A DNA stretch of 64,000 nt, taken from positions 33,410,318 to 33,474,317 of the forward strand of contig CM070919.1 in the NCBI GenBank assembly GCA_036417435.1, read 5' to 3'. Source of the stretch: Inia geoffrensis. Its lineage: Eukaryota; Chordata; Mammalia; Artiodactyla; Iniidae. The notes beneath the pieces are model-generated. The model did not search any database. It was not told the origin of the DNA and was given only the letters and a program-made list of their open reading frames with translations. Below, in pieces: positions 32,456 through 45,010 of the stretch; position 1 is the stretch's first letter, and the number at the start of each line of letters is the position of its first letter. The position numbers were made by a program, and so were the translations under genes.

Positions 32456-35400
32456 AAGATGCAGAAGAACACCTGAGTTACGTTGGAGGGAAGTGAATGG
32501 AGTATTTGAATGATATTTTCTAAGTGTGGCCACAGTTCCTTGAATTTTTAATAATAGTGAGCAGTCGCTTTTATTCTGTCAAGATTAAATCCCCAAAAAA
32601 CTATGATCCTATTACCTCATAGTACAGAATAATTTACAAAACTGTCTAAGGAAAATGTGACAATTTGTTCTTGTAACCATTCAGCCACATGCATGTTAAT
32701 CAAACTGTCTTTCTCCTTAAGAACAGAAAATGACAATCAGGTAAACTGCCACTTCCTCACAATGAACAAGTAAGAAAGTTTCCTGCAAGTCTGATTCTTT
32801 GAAAAAGACTGTATTTTCCAGGTCCTCAAAATCTTTCTTGTAGTAATAACTCAACTTACTGTACCTACACAGCCAAAAGATTTAGCTAAATTTCCTAAAT
32901 ACTTCACATACAACATTAGAGGAATAAAGATTTAGATAAAATGTACAGAGTGCTATAGATTTGAAGGCCTGGAAACAATTATTTTCATGGGCATATACCA
33001 AAAGTAATTAACAAAGTATGCTACTATAAAACCGTAAATATTTATTTCATTTATATTGTTACCTACTAGGTGGGCTACTGAATTACATGTTTCATGGATC
33101 TGAAGAATAATGAGTTTTGATTTTTAACCACCAATCATACTAAATTGATAATGTATAAAGTGTGTAAATATAAATATAGCTATCATAAGTTTTCTTCATG
33201 ATTTCAAAGGTCCATTTCTAACCATCTGTATCAGATCTTCCTTATTTATAATCACAAATCTGTAATTTGTGAGAGTTACCGATATATCAATATGGTAACT
33301 TCCTAACGATTTTATCAAGCCTTTCTAAACATTTTATGATTTCTTAACTTGATATCACTGCTTCATTTTAAAAGAAATGTACCCAGGAGTTGTCATTTAA
33401 ATAAAGATGACACGCTGCTTTATGCCCCGATGAAATTTCAGTCTAATTGAGCTTTGCCATGCAGAGATTAAAATAGTTTTATTTATAAACCAAGGTTAAA
33501 TTTGGCAAGATCATGACAAAGAAGGTTATTTGTCACAATAGTTGGTAAAGTTAGGGAAAACCATTGCCCACGTTATTTAAAAAAAAAACTAGCAGTATTT
33601 GCAACGAATTAATTGGTATCTTCATCTGTGACCTTTTCTGAAACCTTTGCTTCACATTTCCTCACATTAAATTCTATTCACATTAAATAAGTGCCTACAT
33701 TATCAATCAGTCCAACATTCTTAATTTTATGTTCTTAGGACTCATATCTGATCATTGGTAAGATTCAGAAAACTGATATCATTTATATTCAAAATGTTTT
33801 AAAATTTAATTATCTGAAGATAGTTTACATATGAGAGGAATACTTATAGCTGAAGTTTTAAAATATATATTTTGATCACGTGCCCTAAAGTCCAATTAGA
33901 ATGAACACGACTTAGAAATAATACAACATAGAATTGGAGTTCTGTAATAAACGTAATTATTTTTTAATTTAAATAAGTTTAAATAAGTTTATTATGGGCA
34001 TTTTTGTTCATGTTCAAGCTTATATTGTTGAAAACTAGAAATTGTAGTTTTTTTCTTAAGTCTAATAGTATCCTGACAAATGAACGAATAAGTTTCAGTT
34101 TGCAAACTCATCTTACTTTCAATGAGCTGCTTTTAATAAGTTAAAACAGAGTTATAAGTTAATTATTTTAAAGATGTTGTTAAATGGCAGATGTTAAAAA
34201 AATCAGCATTCTCTCAGTTGGAATTTTTTTAAAAGATCGTTTACATTTTGCAAGAAATGGCCAGTTAATAAATATGTGCTTATATGTTGCCGAGGAAAAG
34301 CTTACACACAGAAGAAAGTTGGTAGAGATTAAGTAACCTATTTTTAAAAACTTATATAAACTTAATTTTTCTATTTTTTTTTTGGTTTATTTACTTATTT
34401 TTGTAATCTAAATGAAGACTAGATTATCTGTCTTCTGAAACTCTTGTCTGAGTAAGGAACAATCACAGACACGCATATAATAGCAGTGTGATTTTTCTTC
34501 ACATGCAGCATGCACCTACGTGGCCCGGATACAAGAATTTTGACAGAGTAAATGGAGTAGAGTACTTCTGGAAAAAAGGAAAACTGATGAATCTGTATTC
34601 AGCAGAAGCCCCCTGCCAGTCTCAGATGTCCAATGCTGAGCTATCAGTTTCCTCATCCATACACAGTGGCTACTCCATTTACTCTTTTTAAAATTGCTCT
34701 CTCCAGATAACAAAAAAAGATAAGTATCAATATTGTAGGGAGTCCCCTGTACAAGCTCTCTAGTAAACAGAAGCTAAAAAAAATAGATCAAGCTTTTCTG
34801 GAGTTTCAGCGTTCGTACAGAATGAGTTCAGGATGATATACTCAATACCATACCTCAATTTGCTCTATCTGTGCAATTTTCCTGAGCATACCTTTAAATA
34901 TATTGTTTCCTTTATTTCTTTTTTTTTTTTCTGGTACTTTAGAGTTAACATAAACTCTAAGTGTAGACTTCAACAGTTTTCACCTTACTTTTTCATACAG
35001 GAATTGTTGCAATATATAGTATAACCAATGCTGTATAATATTAAAATAATTTATACTTCAGTTAATAGAGGAAACAATATCAAGTAGAAAATCTCTGTGG
35101 ATATTTCTAGAGCAAAACAGCAATGTACATATAAATTTTGATCCAGATAGAATAAAAATTTATGCAGCCACTACAAAAAGATAACACATAAAGAAGGATA
35201 TCTCTAACTACCTTGATATCTCCATTTGAAATCCCTAGCCATTCTCTCTTCTCATTATTCTACTGAGACTATGCATGCTATACTTGCTCATTCCAGTTTT
35301 GTTTCCAATGCCTCTTATCTCTTGCCATCTGATTTCTGCACACCTTACTATCTGGGCAAGACATTAAAGGTTCCTATCATTTCCATTTCAAAGTGATCTT

Positions 35401-35915
35401 AGAAAAGTAAAAAAACTCAAGAGTTCAGCTCTTAACAGGATGATACCCTTTGAAATAACCACTCCAATACTGTCCTTGAAATAACATCTGTAGCCCACCA
35501 TCAATGTTTTCTTTTCCCAATTCTGCTGTGGCTTTTCTACCTTTAATTTAAAAAAAGAAAGAAAACCTCACTTTTTCTTTTCTGGAATACATCTATTAAG
35601 CTAATTGAAGAACTGTCTCAATATTGCCTGCAGGCATACATAAATGTTATATAAAACCATTATTATTTGCTAACATTACTAAAAAAGAAAAAGAGGCAAA
35701 GCTGCTTTGCAGTTATATATTCGCTTCATTTGATTTCTTTTTCACAATAAAATATATTTCACAATTATTATCTTATTCTTCAATACCAAATCCATAAACG
35801 TGAATTCATGGAAACCGTCCACAGAATTTGTTTTGGTAGACTGTTATTATTTTCAATGTCAAATAGCACTATGTACTAAAAGATCACTATTTTTTACCTG
35901 GTAGAAATTAAGGTT
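32456..35915. other. AT-rich unique sequence, no gene seen
   Basis: No recognised repeat or gene over 3.4 kb, the longest such stretch in the window. The frame 34488-34691 (67 codons) follows a pyrimidine-rich run ending CAG ('tttttcttcacatgcag'), which looks acceptor-like, but has no recognisable protein motif. I do not call it an exon. Confidence 0.5.
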
Positions 35916-36512
35916 TGAAAAAGACAACATACAGAATGGGAGAAAATATTTGGAAATGATGCGACTGAGAAGAGATTAATCTCCAAAATATAAGAATAGC
36001 TCATATAACTCAATATCTAAACAACAAACAACCCAATCAAAAAATGGGCAGAAGAATTAACTAGACATTTCTCCAAAGAAGACACGCAGATGGCCAAAAG
36101 GCACATGAAAAGATGCTCAGCATCACTAACTGTCAGAGAAATGCAAATCAAAACTACAATGAGGTATCACCTCACACCAGTCAGAACAGCCATCATCAAA
36201 AAGTCTACAAATAATGAATGCTGGAGAGGGTGTGGAGAAAAGGGAACGCTCCTACACTGTTGGTGGGAATGTAAATTGGTACAGCGACTCTGGAGAACAG
36301 TATGGAGGTTCCTTAAAAAACTAAAAATAGAGCTACTGTATGGTCCTGCAATCCCACTCCTGGGCATGTATCTGGAGAAAACCATAATTTGAAAGGAGTC
36401 ACGTACTCTAGTGTTCATTGCAGTGCTGTTTACAATAGCAAGGCATGGAAGCGGCCTAAATGTCCATCAACAGATGAATAGATAAAGAAGATGTAGCACA
36501 TATGTACGTACA
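35916..36512 (+). mobile_element. L1 fragment (ORF2 C-terminal region only)
   Basis: Starts near 'agaatgggagaaaatatttg' and runs to 'tgtagcacatatgtacgtac'. A 100-codon frame (36090-36392) reads [19 protein letters not shown] and ...[17 protein letters not shown], the typical ORF2 C-terminal cysteine region. There is no 3' UTR or A tail, so the copy is truncated at both ends. No TSD seen. Confidence 0.85.
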
Positions 36513-37900
36513 GAATTTATAGACTTGGAGTATAGTTCTATATCTTTGCTTTTCATTAGTTTCATTAATGTACTCTGCTGTTGTTGTAGCAATTATCTAC
36601 ACTGTGATCAATTTTCAGATATATCTTTTATATCAAGTGTGTTCATTTCTTCTCCCTTTATCCCTTACCCTAGATATTAATGTGACCAAATTTTACTACA
36701 TAAATTAAGTCATTAAGAAACCTTGAGTTTACAGGGTACTACACTGCTATCCTGGCGTAGTCAAAAGTTTTATAGAAAATCGTGTATAAAATTTAAATTT
36801 TATTTACTGAGTAACTGTAGAAAATGAGCAAAAATAAGGCAAACAAAAAATTTAAAGGTGCTTGTAATTCCACTATCTGCTGTTAACCACTATTGAAATA
36901 TTGAGATCAACCCTTCCTCCAAAAAACTGGGATAATATTCAACATGATACATTTAAAAATATGTAGTGTAAAGATTTCTTAATGATATTAAATATACTTC
37001 TATTGCATTCAAATTTCTACGTTGACAACTTATTTAGCCATTTCTTATCATTTTGAACTGGAGTCATTTGATTTAACTAGTTAAAAACTAAGAGATACTT
37101 CTGTTGAGTTAATAAAAGCTTTGAAAACCCTTTACAGCTATGTTGTTATTGCAGAATATTTACCTCAGAAGAATTCCTTAATGTGACTGTGAACAAGGGT
37201 AGACATAGCTCATAGTAGACATAGCTGTCTCAATATTTATAATGCTGAGAAAGAAAATAAATCGTCCTGGCTATTTTTCAAATACTAGCAACTAGACACT
37301 GGATTTGGATTTACTATACTGTAAATGAATCCCTTAGTCCACACACCCTAATACTTTCTCTTTCACATGTTTAAAACACCAAAATTGATGGAACCAATTA
37401 CTGGCATATGGAACTGCACTTAGAGGACCCCCGTTCACACAAAGATTAAAAAAAATAATATTTTGGACAGAGTTGAGCTTAAGATCTTGCTAGATAAACT
37501 TGGACATTCTAAAATTCATCAGAAAGACAAAGAATAACAGTAAGGTAACAATAATATACCATAGTGAACCTATAACGTCTAGCTTCTAATTCCAAGGGGA
37601 AGTTTTATTCTTCTAAGAATGCTACTTGGACTGCTAAATACTGAAATATGGAAAACTCTGAATAAGGCGAGGGGGTGATAAACATCAAGGAAGTATAAAA
37701 CAAATGAATTTTGTCTTGATTTCTTCTTTTACTGCAATGCCCTGCATTTTCTTTGTCTGTGAAAAAAAGGCTTTCTAATTTTTCTGCTTCAAAAAAATAT
37801 ATATGTAGAAACACAAGTATAAACTGAGAAGTGTTTTTTCATGACTACATTTAAATGTGACATCAGTCAACCTCTTCCACACAACAGAGTGTTCATTAAA
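36513..37900. other. AT-rich unique sequence, no gene seen
   Basis: No gene or repeat recognised. The open frames here are short and low-complexity. Confidence 0.55.
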
Positions 37901-37901
37901 C

Positions 37902-38133
37902 TCAGCAAACTGGGCTTCCCTGGTGGCGCAGTGGTTGGGAGTCCGCCTGCCGATGCAGGGGACGCAGGTTCGTGCCCCGGTCCGGGAGGATGCCGCATGC
38001 CGCAGAGCGGCTGGGCCCGTGAGCCATGGCCGCTGGGCCTGCGCGTCCGGAGCCTGTGCTCCGCGGCAGGAGAGGCCACAACAGTGAGAGGCCCGCGTAC
38101 CGCTTAAAAAAAAAAAAAAAAGTCAACAAACTG
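37902..38133 (+). mobile_element. CHR SINE with TSD
   Basis: The body is 37913-38122. Box A 'gtggcgcagtggttgggag' and box B 'aggttcgtgcccc' are well kept, and the end is 'gcgtaccgctt' plus an A run. TCAGCAAACTG (37902-37912) and TCAACAAACTG (38123-38133) flank it (10/11 identical). Frames of 70-101 codons on both strands here come from SINE base composition and are not genes. Confidence 0.93.
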
Positions 38134-39835
38134 CTGCAACAGAGGTCTTCTGTCAAGGTTTCTGTGCATTTCTCCTCTGGTTTCACACTTTTAATTGGTT
38201 TAACCAAAAAAGAACATGATCTCTACCTGGTAATAGGAAGATATCCAAGTTTCATATTAGCTTTCGTATCTCTAGTGGCTATCTCTAGCAATACAGAATA
38301 CTGATGAACAAAAGATAAGGACCTGTGTGACTAGCAAAAAAGGGAGAGATGATCTTCATTTCTGGGAAGTTTTACCACTAGACCACATGGCTCCATGCAA
38401 TTTTCTCTAGTGTGGTTGCAAACATACTGTAAGTACACTTCCAATGAGTTGCAGTCTTTCCGTTAAGGCGTTATATTGCAAGCTGTTAGAGTAATGCAGC
38501 TGCGCCTAAATTTTTTGGCTTTTTAGTCAAAGCTGAACAGTGTCCATAGGTTTTTCTGAGCCACTTCCAACATACAGTAGCAGCTGCTGTGTTTATGTAC
38601 AATACCACTGTGCAAGTGGCAATTAAACTACAAAATTCTAGATACATAGTTGGGAAGCAGCAGGCAGTCCACACAGAACTGGCATTGAGGTTAAACAGAA
38701 AAGATTCCTGCTTTTGAAACGTTAAGTCAAGCTAACAAACCTCATGCTGCCTTGTACATAAAATGGTGGTAGAAACCAACAGTGTTTGATAGGACAGGAC
38801 AAGAACCTTTAGAATGAAATATAAAGCATTTTTTTCCTCATTTTTTTCCACATGTGGCTTTAAAAAGTAATAAGTGTAAACTCTTTTGATACATTATGAA
38901 ACAATTAGCATTTAACACTGGTATTATTTCAGTGCACGTCTTGTGTGCGCAAAATCCTAATGCTACGCTTATAAGGGCAAATGATTTTGGAATAATTATG
39001 GGTTTGCTTTTGACATTCGGGACATATGATAAGAATGCCAAAGTGTCTCTGATGAAAATAAGGGACAATTATAATTATAGGCATTGCACCTACTGATTAT
39101 TTCCTCTCGTTTAAGTTCTTGAAAAGTACCACCTTTAAATCCAATGGACTTTTCAGTGTCTGTCATGAACTCTAAACGGGAAATTTTCGACTGCCTTCTG
39201 AGATACTAACCAGTACAAATGTAATTCAGATCAGTCTATTTACCCTTAATTAACATAGTGGCAAATGCTCTAAATTCCTGTATGTTGTTAAGTGGATCTT
39301 TACATGTTTGGGGAAAGTGTACTACTATATTATTTAACACATTTTGGAGAAATAATTTATTTTATAATGTGATTGTTTATTAAAGACTATAAAATACAGT
39401 CTTGATTTATTAATCATCGTCTAATGAAAAAATCCTTAAATACTTTATCAAAATGTTGGATCACACATCAACCTAACACAAAACAAATAAACAAAAACAA
39501 CTTGATCTCTAATATTTTAAACACTCCCAGAGTTCCAGATATTACTTCTATCTAAATCTCATCTCACTTCTGACACTGCATAAGATCACTGAATCCCCTT
39601 GTTTTTCATATCAGCATTGATAGGGAGGTAAACTATTCCAGAGCTGAGATGTGATCTTGTTTGAATGACTCAAAAGCTGTAAAACCTGAAATGATCATTG
39701 AAACCAGCTTAAATATGAGAATCCTTTAAATAATTAAATCTACAGCCCTCTCAGCAGTGTTTAAGACAATTTCTCAAGTTGGGGCACATTCACCAAATGG
39801 GGCATTTAGGGGCGTGGCTAGAGAAAAGCCACATC
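38134..39835. other. Unique sequence, no gene seen
   Basis: No recognised repeat, gene or RNA. The 66- to 76-codon frames at about 38.84-39.10 kb overlap on opposite strands and lack known motifs. Confidence 0.55.
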
Positions 39836-39955
39836 AGTTAACCTCCAAACTCCATGAAGGCAGCAGCCATGTCACCCCGTTCACTGCTACCTCCCATTCC
39901 CCCACTGTATGTCTGTCATCAAATAAGTGCTGAATATATACTTGGTAAGCACAGA
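39836..39955 (+). repeat. L2 LINE 3' end fragment, probable
   Basis: Blocks 'aaactccatgaaggcagcag', 'ccatgtcaccccgttcactg' and 'aataagtgctgaatatata' follow the order of the L2 3' end ('ctccatgagggcagg...gttcactgc...aggtgctcaataaa'). Confidence 0.55.
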
Positions 39956-40224
39956 TTGAAGTATTTCATATTTGGAAGGGTACCCATTTTACCAAAATGT
40001 GTGTAGTTGCAAAAGAGTTTTCTTTTTATGTTAAATTAACATTGATATATTACGTAGTAAATTGCAATATCTGAACTTTTAAGTAAAATGGGGATTTCAA
40101 AAACATTGCTCATTTATAATGATCCTAACTGCCCTATGTCCTAAGACTTCTTAGAAATTTAAGCTTATATTTGGGATGGAGATTGCTATTTAGACAACAA
40201 AATCCACTTTTCTGTTTTTTTCTA

Positions 40225-40695
40225 AGAATAGTTTAAGTGGGCTGTCCACCCAGCAACCAAATTCTCCAGGCTCCAAGTTACTGAGGCCTTTGTGCTGACC
40301 AACAGGCAGTTTTCTTCTTCTTCCTGGGCACACATAAAAGCTACATTAGCAAGCCCCCCTTACAGCTGGGTGGGACCATGTGATCAGTCTGGGCCACTGG
40401 GATGAACAGATATCAATTTCTGGCCCAACCATGGAAATGCCCATGAACATGCCCTCCCTCTTCTCCCTCACTGCCCAATTAGACACGAAGAATCTGGGGT
40501 GGGCCCCCAAGACTGAGGAAAAGTGAAAGTACTGATGGGAAGAGTCTGGTCTCTGAGCCACTACATAAAAGAGAAGTATTCAGAAGACCTATACAAACAA
40601 AAACATCTCCATTTGTTTGAGCAGGAAATAAAACTTTGTTGTATTAAAGTAACTGAGATATTGAGGTTCCTTTGTTCCTATGGAACAGCTTAACC
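40225..40695 (+). repeat. Ancient LTR-like interspersed repeat, family not determined
   Basis: Contains 'agctgggtgggaccatgtga', 'ctgggccactgggatgaaca', 'ggaaataaaactttgttgta' and 'gaacagcttaacctagacta', a block order I recognise from a common ancient mammalian repeat with an LTR-like 3' end. I cannot name the subfamily. The 71-codon frame on minus within it is not a gene. Confidence 0.45.
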
Positions 40696-41429
40696 TAGAC
40701 TAAAAAAACCCCAGAAATTTGTATGTAGAATTGAGGTGCTGTGGTAACACATCTTTATGTGTCATTGGCCTAGTATTCAGACGGTGAGTGATAAGGAATT
40801 TTTATACAGATTATTGGAAAATATATATTTTGTATAAGCAAAATTTTTTGTAAAAGTTTCAACTTTAACAGCATGATTATATGCCTCTCTGCTGCAAGGT
40901 AAGAAAATAATGTCATAGTTGTATGTGTCATACAACACATAGTTGTATGACAATGAGTCACAGTTGTGTGTGTTAGTTGATATTAACTAGTTTGGGCAAA
41001 GCATGACAAGAAAGAGCTGAGATTAGGAAGGGAATCGTATGGTTTGTAAGTAGAAAAGAAAGAATAAAGTTTCTATAAATTCATGACCTTTCAATGTTAG
41101 AATATCATAAGCACATAATACCTCAAACCGTTGAAAATTAAATTTTAGAATCCCATGAACAGCACAGGACAGTTAAGACTTCTCACTGAACACAGTGATC
41201 AAGACCTACCATGGTATGGTCTGAAGACAGAGGCACTGGAACAAGAAAGCAATGAGATCAAGGATAGTTGAAGGTTTAAGAACAAACTTTAGGACTGGTT
41301 AGTAAAACCTCTACGTGATTAGAGCAAACTCAGTCTTAAGGAAGGCATATTGCCTATGGAACAAGAGTCCCAGACCAAGAAAAGTCTTTGACTTTAAAAT
41401 GTCTTTACATTAATTATGATGCTGCTACT
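40696..41429. other. Unique sequence with a small hairpin, no gene seen
   Basis: No gene or repeat family recognised. TTGTATG-TGT-CATACAA at 40919-40935 is a perfect short inverted repeat next to a second CATAGTTGTATG copy (40914-40925 and 40938-40949). Confidence 0.5.
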
Positions 41430-42862
41430 CTTATTTATAGTCGTCAGGCTCAGCCGGGGAAAGGAGCGAGTGGGCTGTGAAAATGAAGAGGCCACTGACA
41501 GACAAGGTGGAGTGGGGCCTCCTCGCTGCCGCTGGGTAGGGGTGGGAATTCTGGTTTTCTCCTAGGCCTCTGCTAATACCACGCTACCGGGAAGGGCAGG
41601 AGGGTCTTGCTACAGTTTTCCACATGGCCTGCACTGACACTGTGGGAGACAGGGGCTGCCCTGTTATCCCTGGTCACTGGTGAAAGTCCCTACTCTCCAC
41701 TAGGGCCTCCTTTGTCAGCACCCTCTGGGGGAAGGTGTGAGACACACCGTTTCTGCCAGGTTGGGGGTTGAAGTCCAGGCCCTCATTGTTGGAAAACCCA
41801 GAGCCTGTGTCTTAAGAATATGCAGGTGATGACCTGCTGAATGCGGATCACAAGCCACCCACACGGGGTCATCAGGTCGCTCCCTAGACACGGGCCTCCG
41901 GCTTCATGGAAGTTAACATCCTGGGACAGTCTGACTGAAGGTGCAGTTTCAGTACACTCACACAAAGGAAATAGAGTCATAGGGTTTATCACTTACAGAT
42001 CCCAGAAAGGGAGCACAGTGAGCCAGGAGAAGACAGTCCTTCCACGCAGGTCACGAGGGAACCGGAAAAGATAGCAAGGCAGCAGGCACCTATCACTTAG
42101 AAGGTGCTTGGGGAAGAGGTCACTAATTTTTCAAGGTCTCAAGTCTGAGTGGTCATTTGTAAAGGTGCCCAGGAAAAGCAGGGTGGCCACCTGTGGAGCT
42201 GCCCTACGTCAACGTCCAGATCCTGGGTGTGAGCAGGGTTGCTATAATGTAAAACTGCCTATAGGCGGAAACTCAAAGTGGCTGATTGCTCATCACACCC
42301 TCCACGTGGTCTTCACTGGCACTGTTGAAAAGAGCTTCCTAGTTAACTCCTGGAAGGAATGATAATCCCGATTCCCTACTCAGCCTTCTCTGATACCACC
42401 CTGGCAGGGCAATGGGAATACTTCAGTCACCTCATTACAACCTGCAAAGTACGGAAGTCCAGGCTCCCCACTGGACCTTTGCTTTTGTGACTATAGATGG
42501 GGCTACATTTTTTTCCTGGGGTTTGTGGCTGCAGTAGAGCAGTATTGGCCAAATGTTTTCTGTATGGTTATCGTCCTCTTTCCTGGTCATCTAGCTAGAG
42601 AGAGAAGGCTTTTGTTGGGGTCTACACTGTCTGCACCCATTGGCATTTCTGGGTTGCCACCTTCTCCTACAAAAGCCCAGAGAACTCACCATCACATTAT
42701 CCCTCATGTCCTGAAGTCTCTGGCTAATCTGCCTCTACTCTATACCTTTCAGAGTCTGCTTAAATATAATGGTTTATATATAATGCCCAGGGGTTAAATT
42801 GTATACTTAATTGAAGGAACAGGGAAAAGTATGTCTACTCCATCTTCCTGGAAGAAGTTGTG
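41430..42862 (-). mobile_element. Isolated old L1 5' UTR, minus strand, with internal insertion
   Basis: The right end, reversed, begins 'ttccaggaagatggagtaga', like the start of an old mammalian L1. The sequence leftward ('cctctttcctggtcatctag', 'tggggtctacactgtctgca', 'tatccctcatgtcctgaagt') fits a GC-rich L1 5' UTR on the minus strand. At 41441-41770 and 42362-42480 the typical 'cccactag..cctc...tgacac' repeated phrases appear. The middle (about 41775-42360) does not fit and looks like a separate insertion. No ORF1 or ORF2 follows to the left. The call is from remembered consensus blocks. Confidence 0.55.
41775..42360 (-). repeat. Unidentified insertion in the L1 5' UTR, possibly a solo LTR
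   Basis: A roughly 585-bp non-L1 stretch between two L1 5' UTR blocks. It starts near 'tgttggaaaacccagagcct' and includes 'atagagtcatagggtttatc' and 'tcacttacagatcccagaaa', which reads like the reverse of an LTR. No TSD or clear ends found. The frames of 69-84 codons inside lack known motifs. Confidence 0.35.
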
Positions 42863-42929
42863 CACATAGTTTCAAAAGTATTATCATAAATAGCATTATT
42901 TGTATGAGAATGTTTGAACTCATAAAAAC

Positions 42930-43010
42930 ATGTAACGCAAGTAAATCATTTTACAATTGAGACACCTGAAGCTCGGAAATGTCAAGTGGATTTTGTTCAA
43001 AACTTAAGGA
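42930..43010 (-). repeat. MIR fragment, possible
   Basis: 'atcattttacaattgagaca', 'cctgaagctcggaaatgtc' and 'aagtgg' resemble the reverse of the MIR core (cattttacagatgaggaaactgaggctc...). Short and diverged. Confidence 0.4.
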
Positions 43011-44775
43011 TAAAGCTTTTATTTGGCCCTATATTTCTTCAAGTCCAGTGAAGAATTTTTACCCCATACAGCTTTCCTATATTATGCAGAAAACAGTACA
43101 AGTGTAACGTTGTCCCCTCTGATATGAAGCTGTCAGGTTGTACTTGTGACTCTGCCACATTCCGCACGTTGTCATGTACACACACTCCAATTAAAGTGGA
43201 GAAGCTTCTTGGAGAATCCTCCATTGCCATCTTGTAGTGACCATCAGTGATCATCAGTCCTATCAATGATTTTTGATTGGAAGTACTTTCATCTTCTGTG
43301 TCAATACACCAACACTAACTTTATCCTCTAATTTTTAAGTTTCAATCTGTTTTCTTATAAGTTGTATACAGCTCGATTTGAAGGAAAAAAAACTTACAAT
43401 CTCCTTTTTAACTGGTGATTTGTCATCATTATTGATATATTTGTATTTGTTGTTACTAGCCATTTTTCATTCTTTCCTTTAACCCTGCTTATTCTCTTAT
43501 TAATTTGTCCTCTTTCTTATTAACGTGACCTTCCTTAGAATTGATTAGTTTTCAGGCCCCCCCTCACCTTTCTACTCTTGATTTAGACGTTTGATGCTAT
43601 ATTTCTATTCCTCATTGACTACCTTTAAATTGTTAATTTTAAACTTTAACTTTAAAAAGTTAATTTTACCATGATTCTCCTGGAAAATATTGACATTGAA
43701 AAAATGGACCTTAGACTCCCTTAATTCTGATTACCAGCTCCCATGGTACATGCCGCATTTTTCAGCATTAAATTCCACCTCATTTGTTCTTTTGTCAAAT
43801 TAGTCATTATTGTTATTTCTGCCACACAGTATCAACTTATTTGATCATCAGTATTTCTTCTCAAAGTTTTCTTTTAGGAAAAACCCTTTTCTTTTCAAAT
43901 CCTCTATTACTATTTTCCAGTTTGTTCTATTAGAAGTAAATTCCCTTATCTTTTTCTAAAGTGACTTTTAATTTCATCCTTTCTTGTCAAGTCATGGTTT
44001 CATACTACTTTTTCTACTCCCAGAAATTTGAAGACGTTAGAATATGTTTGTGCCATATGCAAATTTAATATAAGCATACTCAATACTGTGTGTTACATCC
44101 CTCTATTTCACTATATTTATGTGTTTTTGAGCATGTTCCAATGTGAATGAAGTTTACTCCACAGCCACCTGATTTCTCCAACTTGATTGTATTCAATTGT
44201 CTCAAATAGTGACAGTTATTATTTTGCTATTTGCCATGCCTTCCTTGACATCAGAGAACAGTATAGATAAGACCAGTCCTCTATCTGCTTGCTCTAACTC
44301 ATCCCAGATCAAGTGAGAAAGTGTTTTGTGACAAATTAACTGCACAGAGGCACAGAAGACACATGTCCTGGACTACAATGTAGTCAAAATTCATATGATG
44401 TTCATTCAAATGGTATATGGCTATTCTTTAAAAGAAGCAACAACTTTGATGATTTTATTCTGGTATTGAAAGTGCTATGGAGATTCAGCTCAGTTCACAA
44501 TGCAAAGCATCTGAAGACTAGTGTATGCTCTAGGGTGCTTAATAAGCCGTGATCTGTCTACACCTGCAGGTGAACGTGGTTGTTTTGAACTTGCTGAACT
44601 TTAAACAAGTGAAATATGACCCAGTTGTGTTCCCTCATCTTCTGACATCTGACTGTTACCTTTGAAAAATCTATTGGTAACCTACTAAGCCTAATCACTG
44701 TAAGGTAACTCACTTTTTGTAAGTTTCTCTTTTTCTTCCTTCTCTGCATTTTACTGGGACATGGAATAAACATAA
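43011..44775. other. AT-rich unique sequence, no gene seen
   Basis: No gene or identifiable repeat. The plus strand is T-rich from about 43.3 to 44.0 kb. Confidence 0.5.
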
Positions 44776-45010
44776 AAATACTCTTCAGGACTTCTTAGGC
44801 TTCAACAATATGAGGATTACGTGTTTCATTAACTCTGAAAAATTCTCAGTCATTATTTTCTTTCAGTATTGTCTCCCCTAATTCTCTTATTCTATGCTTC
44901 TGCGATACTTTCTAAACATTCTTCGAACATTCTAATTTAGCCTCCATGTCCCCTAAATTTTCTTTTATATTTCCTATCCCTTGGACTTTCCTTGAAGCAC
45001 AGTTTATAAA
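44776..45010 (-). mobile_element. Ancient L1/HAL1 ORF1 fragment, minus strand, possible
   Basis: 'aaaaattctcagtcattatt', 'ttcagtattgtctcccctaa', 'aacattctaatttagcctcc', 'atgtcccctaaattttcttt' and 'atatttcctatcccttg' match, in order, the reverse complement of a generic mammalian L1 ORF1. Diverged, with no usable frame. Confidence 0.5.

Noticed and set aside
37841..38107. Frames of 70-101 codons on both strands at 37.8-38.2 kb as genes
   Set aside because: They lie on a CHR SINE. Similar frames appear at every CHR copy (for example 21.6, 25.3, 49.8, 51.1 and 60.8 kb) because the SINE is GC-rich.
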